From positions 1 to 13,246 of the forward strand of contig JALWTJ010000435.1 of assembly GCA_027082895.1 (NCBI GenBank): a stretch of DNA of 13,246 nt. Reading direction: 5' to 3'. The notes below the pieces were generated by a model that did not search any database, was not told the origin of the DNA, and saw only the letters and a program-made list of their open reading frames with translations. This document shows positions 6,671-13,246 of this stretch, one piece after another. Within the stretch, counting starts at the first letter, position 1. Each line of letters opens with the position of its first letter. Position numbers and translations under genes: made by a program. The DNA is from Hyphomicrobiales bacterium. Lineage in GTDB: Bacteria; Pseudomonadota; Alphaproteobacteria; Rhizobiales; Devosiaceae.

Positions 6671-6691
6671 ACCCCGGGTCGGCGGCCCGCC

Positions 6692-7696
6692 TTATCCCCG
6701 AAAAAAATCCACCCAGACAGGGGCCTGCCAGATCAGGCTCAGCAGTCCCGTTGCCCCGAGGGCAAGGGCCGTCATGCGCCCAAACAGTTTCAGGGCCAGC
6801 CGGATGTCTGCGGCCCCAAGATCCCGTCGGCCATCTCCCATCCGGGCCAGATCGTGCACCTGGCCCTGATAGGCGCGGGGACCGCCAAGGGAAAAGCCCA
6901 GAGCACCGGCAAGGGCCGCTTCGGGCCATCCCGCATTGGGGGAAAGATGGGCGGGGGCGTCGCCCATGGCAGCCCGCCAGCTGCCCGATGGGCTGGCACC
7001 CGCAAGGAAAAATGCCGCCAGGGCAAACAGCAGCGCCGTCAGCCGGGACGGAACAAGATTGACCAGATCGTCGAGCCGGGCGCTGGCCCAGCCGAAATCC
7101 CGGTAACGCGCGCTCAGATGGCCCACCATGGAATCGGCGGTATTGATGGCCTTGTAGATCCCGATCCCGGGAAGGCCGAAAAGAACAAGCCAGAACAGGG
7201 GGGCAATGATGCCATCGGACGCGTTTTCCGCCAGACTTTCAATGGCGGCGCGGGCTATTTCGTGCCGGTCAAGGGCACCGGTGTCCCGACCCACGATCAT
7301 GGACACGGCCTGCCGGGCCGCCGCGATGGCGCCGTTTTTCCCGTCGGAAACGTCCAGAGCATCGGCAACCCGTGCCACGGCTCCGGCAAGGCTTGTGTGT
7401 GCAAGGAAAATGGACGCCAGAGCAGCTTCGAGCACCCAGCCGGCCGGCAGGCGCCGCAATTGCCAGGACAGGAGAGCACAGACAGCACCGGTTGCAAGAA
7501 CGAGAACGGCCAGCATCAAAAGGCCCGCGGCACGTCGCGCCATGGGGCCGCTTGAGGGCCGGTTGAGATGCTTTTCCAGAAAGGAAATGAGCGCGCCCTG
7601 CCAGATGACCGGGTGGCCCAGACGCCGGGTCAGACCGGCAAAGGGGGGGAGCAGACGGTCGATCAGCAGGGCAAGAAAGGCAACAAGCAGATTCAT
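6692..7696 (-). CDS. cbiB: Adenosylcobinamide-phosphate synthase (membrane protein)
   Basis: CbiB/CobD joins aminopropanol phosphate (or aminopropanol) to adenosylcobyric acid, giving the substrate line for CobP; an inner-membrane protein. The 334 residues show LGHPVIWQGALISFLE (26-41), the family core SLAENASDGIIAPLFW (154-169), YKAINTADSMVGHLS (181-195), and LSPNAGWPEAALAGALG (251-267). Hydrophobic segments near 57-78, 163-180, 218-234 and 308-323 fit a polytopic protein. ATG 7696 overlaps the cobQ stop by four bases (ATGA), so translation is probably coupled to cobQ. It is the last gene of the cobA-cobB-cobQ-cbiB operon. A T7 run lies in its last codons, and no clear terminator is seen before cobP. 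Confidence 0.96.
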   Translation of the reverse strand: MNLLVAFLALLIDRLLPPFAGLTRRLGHPVIWQGALISFLEKHLNRPSSGPMARRAAGLLMLAVLVLATGAVCALLSWQLRRLPAGWVLEAALASIFLAHTSLAGAVARVADALDVSDGKNGAIAAARQAVSMIVGRDTGALDRHEIARAAIESLAENASDGIIAPLFWLVLFGLPGIGIYKAINTADSMVGHLSARYRDFGWASARLDDLVNLVPSRLTALLFALAAFFLAGASPSGSWRAAMGDAPAHLSPNAGWPEAALAGALGFSLGGPRAYQGQVHDLARMGDGRRDLGAADIRLALKLFGRMTALALGATGLLSLIWQAPVWVDFFRG

Positions 7697-9180
7697 GGGG
7701 CAGGCGTTTCTGGCAGGGGTGAGGCGGCAAGGTCCAGCAGGCGCTCCAGATCCAGATGCTGTTCCAGATGGTCCGCCAACTGGTCGAGCACGGTTTCGAT
7801 ACGCGCTTCATAGGCGGGGCCCTGCCCGATATCGGACGCCATGGAGCGCAAAAAGGCATGGCGGAACGGGTCGGAAGCGAAAAGGCCATGCAGATAGGTT
7901 CCCATGACCTGCCCGTTGGCGGAAACGGCCCCTTCGGGCTGCCCGTTCACCCGGGCGAAGGGCACCGCGCAATCGGTGCCCCGGGTCTGGCCCAAATGCA
8001 TGTGGTAGCCGGTCAGGGGCTGGCCATGGCGGCTGTCAACGGCCTGTTCGGCCCGCAACTGCTTGCGGGGCGTCAGGCGGGTTTCCACCTGCAACAGGCC
8101 CAGCCCTTCAATGCTCTGCGCCTTTGCTTCGATACCATCCGGGTCACTGATCCGCTGGCCCAGCATCTGGAACCCGCCACAGATTCCCAGCACATGCCCT
8201 CCCCGGCGCACATGATAATTCAGGTCCAGATCCCACCCCTGTTGCCGGAAAAACTCCAGATCGGCGCAGGTGGACTTGGAGCCGGGCAGAATGACCAGAT
8301 CGGCCGGGGGCAGGGCCTGACCAGCCCCGATAATGCTGACCCGGACACCGGGATGGGTGCGCAAGGGGTCCAGATCATCGAAATTGGCCATGCGGGGCAG
8401 GCGCGGCACCACCACATGCACCTTGGGGTCCGTCATGTCCGTTGCGCTGCCGGTCAGCCCCAGAATGTCCTCGGCGGGCAGAAGATGGGCCGCGTCAAAA
8501 TGGGGCACCGGACCAAAGCAGGGGCGACCGGTCAGTTTCTCGATCTGTTCCAACCCCTGGGCAAACAGGTCCGGATCGCCCTGAAAGCGGTTGATCAGGG
8601 TGCCCACGCACAGGCGGGCATCGGAAGGCGCAATCACCTGAAAGGTGCCCGCCAGCGCGGCAATGACCCCGCCCCGGGAAATGTCGCCGATCACGATCAC
8701 CGGAATGTTTTTTGCTGCCGCAAAACCGAAATTTGCAATGTCATTGGCGCGCAGGTTGATTTCCGAGGCGCTTCCCGCGCCCTCCACCAGTATCAGATCT
8801 GCCTGCGCGCTCAATTCGTCAAAGGCGGAAAGAACCGCGGGCAGGTAACGCTCGCGGGCAGCAAAATAGGCGCGGGCGGAAAGGGTGGCGACCCGGGCAC
8901 CGCGCAGGATGACCTGCGCTCCGCTCTCATGTTCCGGCTTGAGCAGAACCGGGTTCATGGCCGTGATCGGCGCCCGTCCGGCCGCGCGGGCCTGAAGGGC
9001 CTGGGCACGGCCGATTTCCCCCCCGTCGGAAGTGACGGCGGCATTGTTGGACATGTTCTGGGACTTGAAGGGCGCAACGCGAATGCCACGGCGGGCCCAG
9101 GCACGGCACAGGCCGGCCACGATCAGCGACTTTCCGACATCGGAGCCGGTTCCCATGAACATGAGGGCGCGGGCGCTCAT
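7693..9180 (-). CDS. cobQ: Cobyric acid synthase (glutamine-hydrolysing)
   Basis: CobQ/CbiP amidates the b, d, e and g carboxylates of adenosylcobyrinic acid a,c-diamide, using glutamine and ATP. The 495 residues hold the N-terminal ATPase part: GTGSDVGKS (10-18), FKSQNMSNNAAVT (38-50), VEGAGSASEINLRANDIANF (132-151), VIGDISRGGVIA (163-174) and NRFQGD (197-202). The C-terminal class I amidotransferase-like part has LPGSKSTCADLEF (298-310), GICGGFQMLG with nucleophile Cys334, and GTYLHGLF with His431. Start ATG 9180 overlaps the cobB stop as ATGA; its own ribosome site is weak, pointing to coupled translation. The preceding cobB makes its substrate and the following cbiB uses its product. Confidence 0.97.
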   Translation of the reverse strand: MSARALMFMGTGSDVGKSLIVAGLCRAWARRGIRVAPFKSQNMSNNAAVTSDGGEIGRAQALQARAAGRAPITAMNPVLLKPEHESGAQVILRGARVATLSARAYFAARERYLPAVLSAFDELSAQADLILVEGAGSASEINLRANDIANFGFAAAKNIPVIVIGDISRGGVIAALAGTFQVIAPSDARLCVGTLINRFQGDPDLFAQGLEQIEKLTGRPCFGPVPHFDAAHLLPAEDILGLTGSATDMTDPKVHVVVPRLPRMANFDDLDPLRTHPGVRVSIIGAGQALPPADLVILPGSKSTCADLEFFRQQGWDLDLNYHVRRGGHVLGICGGFQMLGQRISDPDGIEAKAQSIEGLGLLQVETRLTPRKQLRAEQAVDSRHGQPLTGYHMHLGQTRGTDCAVPFARVNGQPEGAVSANGQVMGTYLHGLFASDPFRHAFLRSMASDIGQGPAYEARIETVLDQLADHLEQHLDLERLLDLAASPLPETPAP

Positions 9181-10610
9181 GGTTTTGCCCCCCTGGCCGG
9201 TCCGCTTTCCGGCAGGGCAGCCACCTGTGAGGGGCTGGCAGGGTCAATGACATGGGCGTAGGAGCCGACCACCCGGCCGCTAAACCCCCCCATGGGTGCA
9301 CAGGCTTCCCCGGTGGCGGTGGTGGCCTGAAACAGGGGGGGCAGATCGTGTTCGGTGGTGGTGGAATAATGGAACTCGTGGGCGCTCAAATGGCGTGGCC
9401 ATGGCAGGGGGCTTTCATGGCGCAGGAAACGGTAACCAAGGGTGCGGCGCGGCCGGTCAATGCGCGTGGAATGGGGCAGAAGGCCCGCCATGGGATAGGT
9501 CATCCCTTCCCGGTCGGTCAGGCTCTGGCCCAGTACCATGTAGCCGCCGCACTCCCCGTAGATCAGCGCACCGCGATCCCGTGCCCGGACAAGCCCCCGG
9601 TGAAAGGTGGCGGCGCCAGCAAGGGCAGGGCCGTGCAGTTCGGGATAGCCGCCGGGCAGGAATACCGCATCGGCCGAAGGGTCCGGGGGTTCGTCGGCCA
9701 GTGGCGAAAAGAATGACAGGGAAGCCCCGGCCGCACGCCACCCGTCCAGCCAGTGCCGGTAGATGAAGGCAAAGGCCGCATCGCGGGCAATGGCCATGTG
9801 CTGGCCCAGGGGGGCAAGATCGGGTACTTCCGATTCGGGTGCGTTTTCACGGGATGGGGGAGCAAGGGGAGATGCCAGCGCCAGCAGGGCATCCAGATCG
9901 CATTTTTGCCCGATCAGGGAAGCAAGGTCCGTCAATAGGCGGTCAATGCCGTCCACTTCCCCGGGCAGGGTCAGCCCCAGATGGCGGGAGGGCACGACAA
10001 GTTCGGGACGGCGGGGAATGGCAGCCAGAACCGGAATCCCCAATGGGGCGAGGGCGTTCTTCAACAGGGTGTCGTGGCGGGCGCTGCCCACATTGTTCAA
10101 TATCAGCCCGCCTATATGGACCTCGGGCCGCCAGTTGGCAAAACCGGCCACCAGCGGGGCGATGGATTGGGATTGCCGGGCCGCATCGACCACCAGAACC
10201 ACCGGTGCCCGCAGGGCCACGGCCAGATCGGCGGTGGATCCCCTGCCGGACATGGCGCCGTCGAACAGGCCCATCACCCCTTCAACCAGCAGCAGATCAT
10301 GGCCGGATGCGGCACCGGTGGCGATCCGAGCCAGCCGGTGCCGATCCATGGACCAGGGGTCCAGATTGACGGCCATGGTACCGGCGGCACGGCCCAGAAA
10401 GGCGGTATCAATGTAATCGGGGCCGGTCTTGGCGGCCACAACCCGTGTTCCGGCCTGCCGCAGGGCGGCAATCAGGCCAAGGGAAACAAGGGTCTTTCCC
10501 GACCCGGAACCGGGGGCCGCCAGAACCAGAACCCGGGGAGTACGAAGGTCCTTCCGGTTCGGCTTGTCACCGGTGAGCGAGCCTTCATGTTCGCGATCCG
10601 AATCAGCCAT
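9177..10610 (-). CDS. cobB: Cobyrinic acid (or hydrogenobyrinic acid) a,c-diamide synthase
   Basis: Glutamine- and ATP-dependent amidation of the a and c side chains. Motifs: P-loop APGSGSGKT (32-40), KTGPDYIDTAFL (61-72), NLDPWSM (82-88), LLVEGVMGLFDG (107-118), FLPGGYPELH (317-326), GECGGYMVLG with Cys354, and GSYAHVID with His453. Start ATG 10610 (477 residues) is favoured by GGAG 8 bases upstream and by family alignment; a 547-residue reading from 10820 would be mostly antisense-like overlap with cobA. The gene overlaps the cobA stop by 8 bases. With CbiD also present, the natural substrate is more likely cobyrinate (CbiA activity) than hydrogenobyrinate; the sequence alone does not separate them. 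Confidence 0.96.
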   Translation of the reverse strand: MADSDREHEGSLTGDKPNRKDLRTPRVLVLAAPGSGSGKTLVSLGLIAALRQAGTRVVAAKTGPDYIDTAFLGRAAGTMAVNLDPWSMDRHRLARIATGAASGHDLLLVEGVMGLFDGAMSGRGSTADLAVALRAPVVLVVDAARQSQSIAPLVAGFANWRPEVHIGGLILNNVGSARHDTLLKNALAPLGIPVLAAIPRRPELVVPSRHLGLTLPGEVDGIDRLLTDLASLIGQKCDLDALLALASPLAPPSRENAPESEVPDLAPLGQHMAIARDAAFAFIYRHWLDGWRAAGASLSFFSPLADEPPDPSADAVFLPGGYPELHGPALAGAATFHRGLVRARDRGALIYGECGGYMVLGQSLTDREGMTYPMAGLLPHSTRIDRPRRTLGYRFLRHESPLPWPRHLSAHEFHYSTTTEHDLPPLFQATTATGEACAPMGGFSGRVVGSYAHVIDPASPSQVAALPESGPARGAKP

Positions 10611-11436
10611 TGCCGTTGCTCCGTAACCGGTCACGATACCAGTGGATGCGTTCGCCCAGTTCCACCACAGGGCCGGCCACGATGATCGCTGGGGGGGCAA
10701 TCCCTTGCGCGCGCAACATGGTGCGGACCGTTCCAAGGGTACCGCGCCGGACCTTCTGATCAGGAAGGGTCGCGTTGGAGACGATGGCGAGGGGATCGGA
10801 CGAAGAACGCCCGGCTGCAATCAGCCGGTCGGCGATGTCGCCCAGATGCTTGAGGGCCATGTACATGACGATGACCGGCGCCGCGCGGGCCACCCCGTTC
10901 CAGTCAACGGCGCTGGGCACCACCCCCTGCCGGTCATGGCCGGTCAGAAACAGCACGGAATGGTTGGTGGTGCGGTGGGTAACGGGAATGCCCGCATATG
11001 CCAGCCCGCCAATTCCGGCGCTTATGCCCGGCACGACACGAAAGGGGATGCCGGCGGCGGAAAGTTTCAGGCATTCCTCGGCTCCGCGCCCGAACATGAA
11101 CGGGTCGCCTCCCTTCAGCCGCACCACCCGATGGCCCTTGCGGGCCTCAGCGATCATCAGGTCACAAATGTCATCCTGCTCCGCAGAGGGCATGCCGCCG
11201 CGCTTGCCGGCAAAGATCAAGGCGCACCCATCCGGGGCCAGTTCCAGAATGTCCGGCCCGACAAGGGCATCGTGAATGATCACATCGGCACTGCCGATGG
11301 CATGGCTGGCCAGAAGGGTCAGCAGGCCGGGTGCGCCCGGCCCGGCCCCCACCAGCCACACCGTTCCTTTTTCCAGGGAAGGAAAATCCGAAAAATCGGA
11401 CAGGCCGGCATGGTTTTTTCTGCTATCAGTTGGCAT
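10603..11436 (-). CDS. cobA: Uroporphyrinogen-III C-methyltransferase (SUMT)
   Basis: S-adenosylmethionine-dependent methylation of uroporphyrinogen III at C2 and C7 to precorrin-2, the branch point to cobalamin and siroheme. The 277 residues match stand-alone CobA: VGAGPGAPGLLT (29-40), AGKRGG (76-81), VRLKGGDPFMFGRGAEE (105-121), VVPGISAG (134-141), PVTHR (151-155) and the C-terminal PPAIIVAGPVVEL (248-260). No CysG dehydrogenase/ferrochelatase domain is attached. The start ATG 11436 leaves a 24-residue polar extension before the core; the ribosome site is weak. First gene of the minus-strand cobalamin operon, divergent from cbiD. Confidence 0.95.
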   Translation of the reverse strand: MPTDSRKNHAGLSDFSDFPSLEKGTVWLVGAGPGAPGLLTLLASHAIGSADVIIHDALVGPDILELAPDGCALIFAGKRGGMPSAEQDDICDLMIAEARKGHRVVRLKGGDPFMFGRGAEECLKLSAAGIPFRVVPGISAGIGGLAYAGIPVTHRTTNHSVLFLTGHDRQGVVPSAVDWNGVARAAPVIVMYMALKHLGDIADRLIAAGRSSSDPLAIVSNATLPDQKVRRGTLGTVRTMLRAQGIAPPAIIVAGPVVELGERIHWYRDRLRSNGNG

Positions 11437-11457
11437 TGAAACTCAATTTCCCGTGGG

Positions 11458-11491
11458 CAGACAGTTTTCCGGCGCGTGCGCTGCCTGTCTG
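11458..11491. promoter_or_regulatory. Inverted repeat CAGACAG-N20-CTGTCTG in the cobA-cbiD divergent gap
   Basis: Seven-base arms at 11458-11464 and 11485-11491 face each other across 20 bp inside the 66-bp gap. As DNA this could be an operator for a regulator acting on both genes; in RNA from either strand it could fold into a hairpin before the start codon. No known regulator is assigned, and the arms do not match a B12 riboswitch. Confidence 0.4.
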
Positions 11492-11517
11492 TATAAAAGG
11501 TCATGACTCCATCGCAA
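11490..11517 (-). promoter_or_regulatory. Candidate cobA operon promoter
   Basis: On the minus strand TTGCGA (11517-11512), a 16-bp spacer and TATACA (11495-11490) resemble a sigma-70 promoter. The -35 box lies within the first codons of cbiD. Transcription would begin near 11483, about 47 bases before the cobA ATG. On the plus strand the overlapping TATAAA (11492-11497) is so close to the cbiD ATG that, if used, it would give a near leaderless cbiD message. Both are predictions from pattern only. Confidence 0.35.
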
Positions 11518-12660
11518 GGCCCTTCTGATGCGCGACATGCCGAGCGTCCCCCCCTGCGCCGGGGATGGACGACGGGCGCCTGTGCCACGGCAGCGACCCG
11601 GTCGGCCCTGCACAGGCTGCTTTACGGGGAGTTTCTCGATCCGGTCTCCATCACCCTGCCGGGGGGGCAGACTCCTTCCTTTGCCCTGGAGCGGGCCCGC
11701 TGTGAAAACGGGCAGGCACGGGCGGGCATCATCAAGGATGCGGGTGATGACCCGGACGTGACCCATGGGGCCACCATCATGTCCGAAGTGTACCTGGGCG
11801 CGCCCGACAGCGGCATCCTTTTCCGGGCCGGACAAGGGGTGGGAACCGTCACCCGGCCCGGACTGCCGGTCGGGGTGGGGGAAGCTGCCATCAACCCGGT
11901 GCCGCGCTCCATGATGGAGAAGGAAGTGCGCCAGCTGTGCGCGGCGGCGGGGGTGCCTGCCGACGTGACCATCACCATCAGCGTGCCGGGGGGCGAGGAA
12001 TTGGCAAGACGGACGTGGAACCCGCGGCTGGGCATCGTGGGGGGGCTGTCGATCCTTGGCACAACGGGTATCGTCATTCCCTATTCCTGTTCGGCCTGGA
12101 TCCATTCCATCCATTCCGGGATCGACGTGGCCCGGGCCAGCGGGATATCCCATCTGGTGGGCGCAACCGGTGAACGCAGCGAAACGGCGGCGCGCCGATT
12201 GCTGAACCTGCCCCCCGAAAGCTATATCGACATGGGGGATTTCGCCGGGGGAATGCTCAAGTACCTGCAGCGGCATCCGGTGAAACGGCTGACCATCGCC
12301 GGGGGCTTTGCCAAAATGTCCAAGCTGGCAGGGGGCGCCATGGACCTGCATTCGGCCCGCTCGCAGGTGGATCTGGACGGGCTGGCGGCGCAGATGGCGG
12401 CAATCGGTGCCACGCCGGATATCGTGCGAAGCTGCCGTGCGGCGGCATCGGCGAACGGAGTGCTGCTGCTGGCCGAGAAAAATTCCCTGGCGATCGGCGA
12501 TCACATTGCCCGGCTGGCCGCTCAAAAGGTTCACGCCATGTTGAAACGAACTGAAACCGATGTCAGCATCCTGATTGTAAACAGGAAGGGCGCCATCGTG
12601 GGGCGGGCGCTCTACGAAGGGGCGTTGACCGTGGCCGAGGCGCTTCAGGCGCTGACCTGA
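11503..12660 (+). CDS. cbiD: Cobalt-precorrin-5B (C1)-methyltransferase
   Basis: CbiD methylates C1 of the corrin ring in the oxygen-independent (early cobalt insertion) route of cobalamin synthesis. The 385 residues show the family N-terminus LRRGWTTGACATAATRSAL (18-36), IIKDAGDDPDVTHGA (76-90), GVGTVTRPGLPVGVGEAAIN (112-131), VPGGEELARRTWNPRLGI (161-178), GGLSILGTTGIVIPYS (180-195) and IAGGFAKMSKLA (265-276). Start ATG 11503 follows AAAAGG with only about two bases between; the message may be poorly led or leaderless. It is transcribed away from cobA and overlaps the tail of the dehydrogenase gene by 16 bases. Its presence argues that this organism uses the anaerobic C1-methylation step rather than the CobF route. 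Confidence 0.96.
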   Translation: MTPSQGPSDARHAERPPLRRGWTTGACATAATRSALHRLLYGEFLDPVSITLPGGQTPSFALERARCENGQARAGIIKDAGDDPDVTHGATIMSEVYLGAPDSGILFRAGQGVGTVTRPGLPVGVGEAAINPVPRSMMEKEVRQLCAAAGVPADVTITISVPGGEELARRTWNPRLGIVGGLSILGTTGIVIPYSCSAWIHSIHSGIDVARASGISHLVGATGERSETAARRLLNLPPESYIDMGDFAGGMLKYLQRHPVKRLTIAGGFAKMSKLAGGAMDLHSARSQVDLDGLAAQMAAIGATPDIVRSCRAAASANGVLLLAEKNSLAIGDHIARLAAQKVHAMLKRTETDVSILIVNRKGAIVGRALYEGALTVAEALQALT

Positions 12661-13246
12661 CCCCCCTCTTTCGCCGACGCCAGGCCGGTCAGCCTCTCAC
12701 TGACTTCCCAAAGACGCCGCGCCAGGGCATCGTCGCGCGCCGCTTCCGAAGGCATCACCGGCTTGCGCTTGACGAAATACTTGCCGCTCACCCCCGCAAC
12801 TTCGGGGGAAGTCGCCAGGTAAAGGAGCGTGTCTGCGCCTTCTTCGGGCGTCAGCGCAAAACGGGCCATGCCCCACTGCGCCAGCCGGTCAACGGGGGCA
12901 AAGCCCGCCTTCCAGATGCCCGTAGCCACCACCCCGGGGTGCAGCGCGTTGACCGTAAGCGCCGTTCCGGCTTCCCACCGCGCCAGTTCACGCGTAAAGA
13001 GGATGTTCGCCAGTTTGGAGCGCGCATAAGCCTTCATGCCCGAATAACCGCGGGAAAATGCCAGGTCTTCCAGATCAAGCACGGCCGACCGATGCGCCAC
13101 CGAAGAAACATTGACCACCCGCGCCGCAGGAGCAGCCCGCAGCCTCTCCAGCAACAGGTTGGTCAGCAAAAAAGCGGCCAGGTGATTGACCAAAAAAGTC
13201 TTTTCCACGCCGTAGGGGGTCATCTCGCGGCGGAGGAAGAAGGCGC
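12645..13246 (-). CDS. Short-chain dehydrogenase/reductase, N-terminus cut by the window edge
   Basis: An open frame enters from the right edge and ends at TGA 12645, giving 199 visible residues. The NAD(P)-binding glycine motif lies outside the window. Visible features of a classical SDR are the NHLAAFLLTNLLLERL helix, RVVNVSSVAH (catalytic Ser region), YARSKLANILFTREL (the YxxxK active site) and LHPGVVATGIW. The tail, GKYFVKRKP...ARRLWEVSERLTG, resembles retinol dehydrogenase-like (WWOX/RDH-type) bacterial SDRs. An internal ATG at 13223 is not the start: the in-frame codons before it (AFFLRRE) fit the family pattern after the NNAG motif. The substrate is unknown. It runs convergently into cbiD with a 16-base 3' overlap. 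Confidence 0.92.
   Translation of the reverse strand, partial: AFFLRREMTPYGVEKTFLVNHLAAFLLTNLLLERLRAAPAARVVNVSSVAHRSAVLDLEDLAFSRGYSGMKAYARSKLANILFTRELARWEAGTALTVNALHPGVVATGIWKAGFAPVDRLAQWGMARFALTPEEGADTLLYLATSPEVAGVSGKYFVKRKPVMPSEAARDDALARRLWEVSERLTGLASAKEGGQVSA

Noticed and set aside
6671..6691. Bidirectional terminator in the cobP-cbiB convergent gap
   Set aside because: The 21 bp allow only 4-bp GC stems and lack T-tracts in the right place; the T7 run on the minus strand lies inside the cbiB coding sequence, not after a hairpin.
10611..10820. N-terminal extension of cobB to 10820
   Set aside because: These 70 codons lie wholly inside cobA in another frame and show no family similarity; ATG 10610 has its own GGAG and fits the CobB start.
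1..13246. Mobile element, defence system, CRISPR array or novel gene cassette
   Set aside because: Apart from the lipoprotein, every large gene belongs to a recognisable metabolic family; no transposase, integrase, long terminal repeats or spaced repeat arrays are visible. The window looks like core metabolism.

Overview
The window reads as a stretch of chromosome from a GC-rich alphaproteobacterium. The basis is a complete zwf-pgl-edd Entner-Doudoroff set next to a cobalamin (vitamin B12) gene group, short intergenic gaps, AGGAG-type ribosome binding sites and avoidance of AT-ending Leu/Ser codons. The genus cannot be fixed from the sequence alone. I see no insertion sequence, phage gene, tRNA, rRNA, CRISPR array or toxin/defence gene. 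This is ordinary housekeeping metabolism with some regulatory details worth checking.

Left part (1-5878, all on the minus strand). In transcription order: a GspK/BadF-type sugar kinase (TTG start at 5878), zwf (glucose-6-phosphate dehydrogenase), pgl (6-phosphogluconolactonase), edd (6-phosphogluconate dehydratase) and a lipoprotein of unknown function cut by the left edge. Together the first four would phosphorylate a hexose or hexosamine and take glucose-6-phosphate to 2-keto-3-deoxy-6-phosphogluconate. The aldolase gene eda is not in the window. The pgl-edd gap holds a hairpin over the Shine-Dalgarno and a six-codon upstream reading frame overlapping the edd start by four bases.

Middle (5879-6076). 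A 198-bp AT-rich divergent intergenic region separates the sugar operon from the B12 genes and carries several palindromes, but no recognisable cobalamin riboswitch.

Right part (6077-12660). Cobalamin genes lie in three transcription units: cobP/cobU (+); a tightly overlapped minus-strand operon cobA-cobB/cbiA-cobQ-cbiB; and cbiD (+), divergent from cobA across 66 bp. They cover uroporphyrinogen III methylation, the C1 methylation of the oxygen-independent route, a,c-diamidation, cobyric acid formation, aminopropanol attachment and nucleotide-loop activation. The other corrin-ring methylases and mutase, cobalt insertion, cobS and cobT must be elsewhere.

Right edge (12645-13246). The C-terminal two thirds of a short-chain dehydrogenase on the minus strand, overlapping the end of cbiD tail-to-tail by 16 bases.
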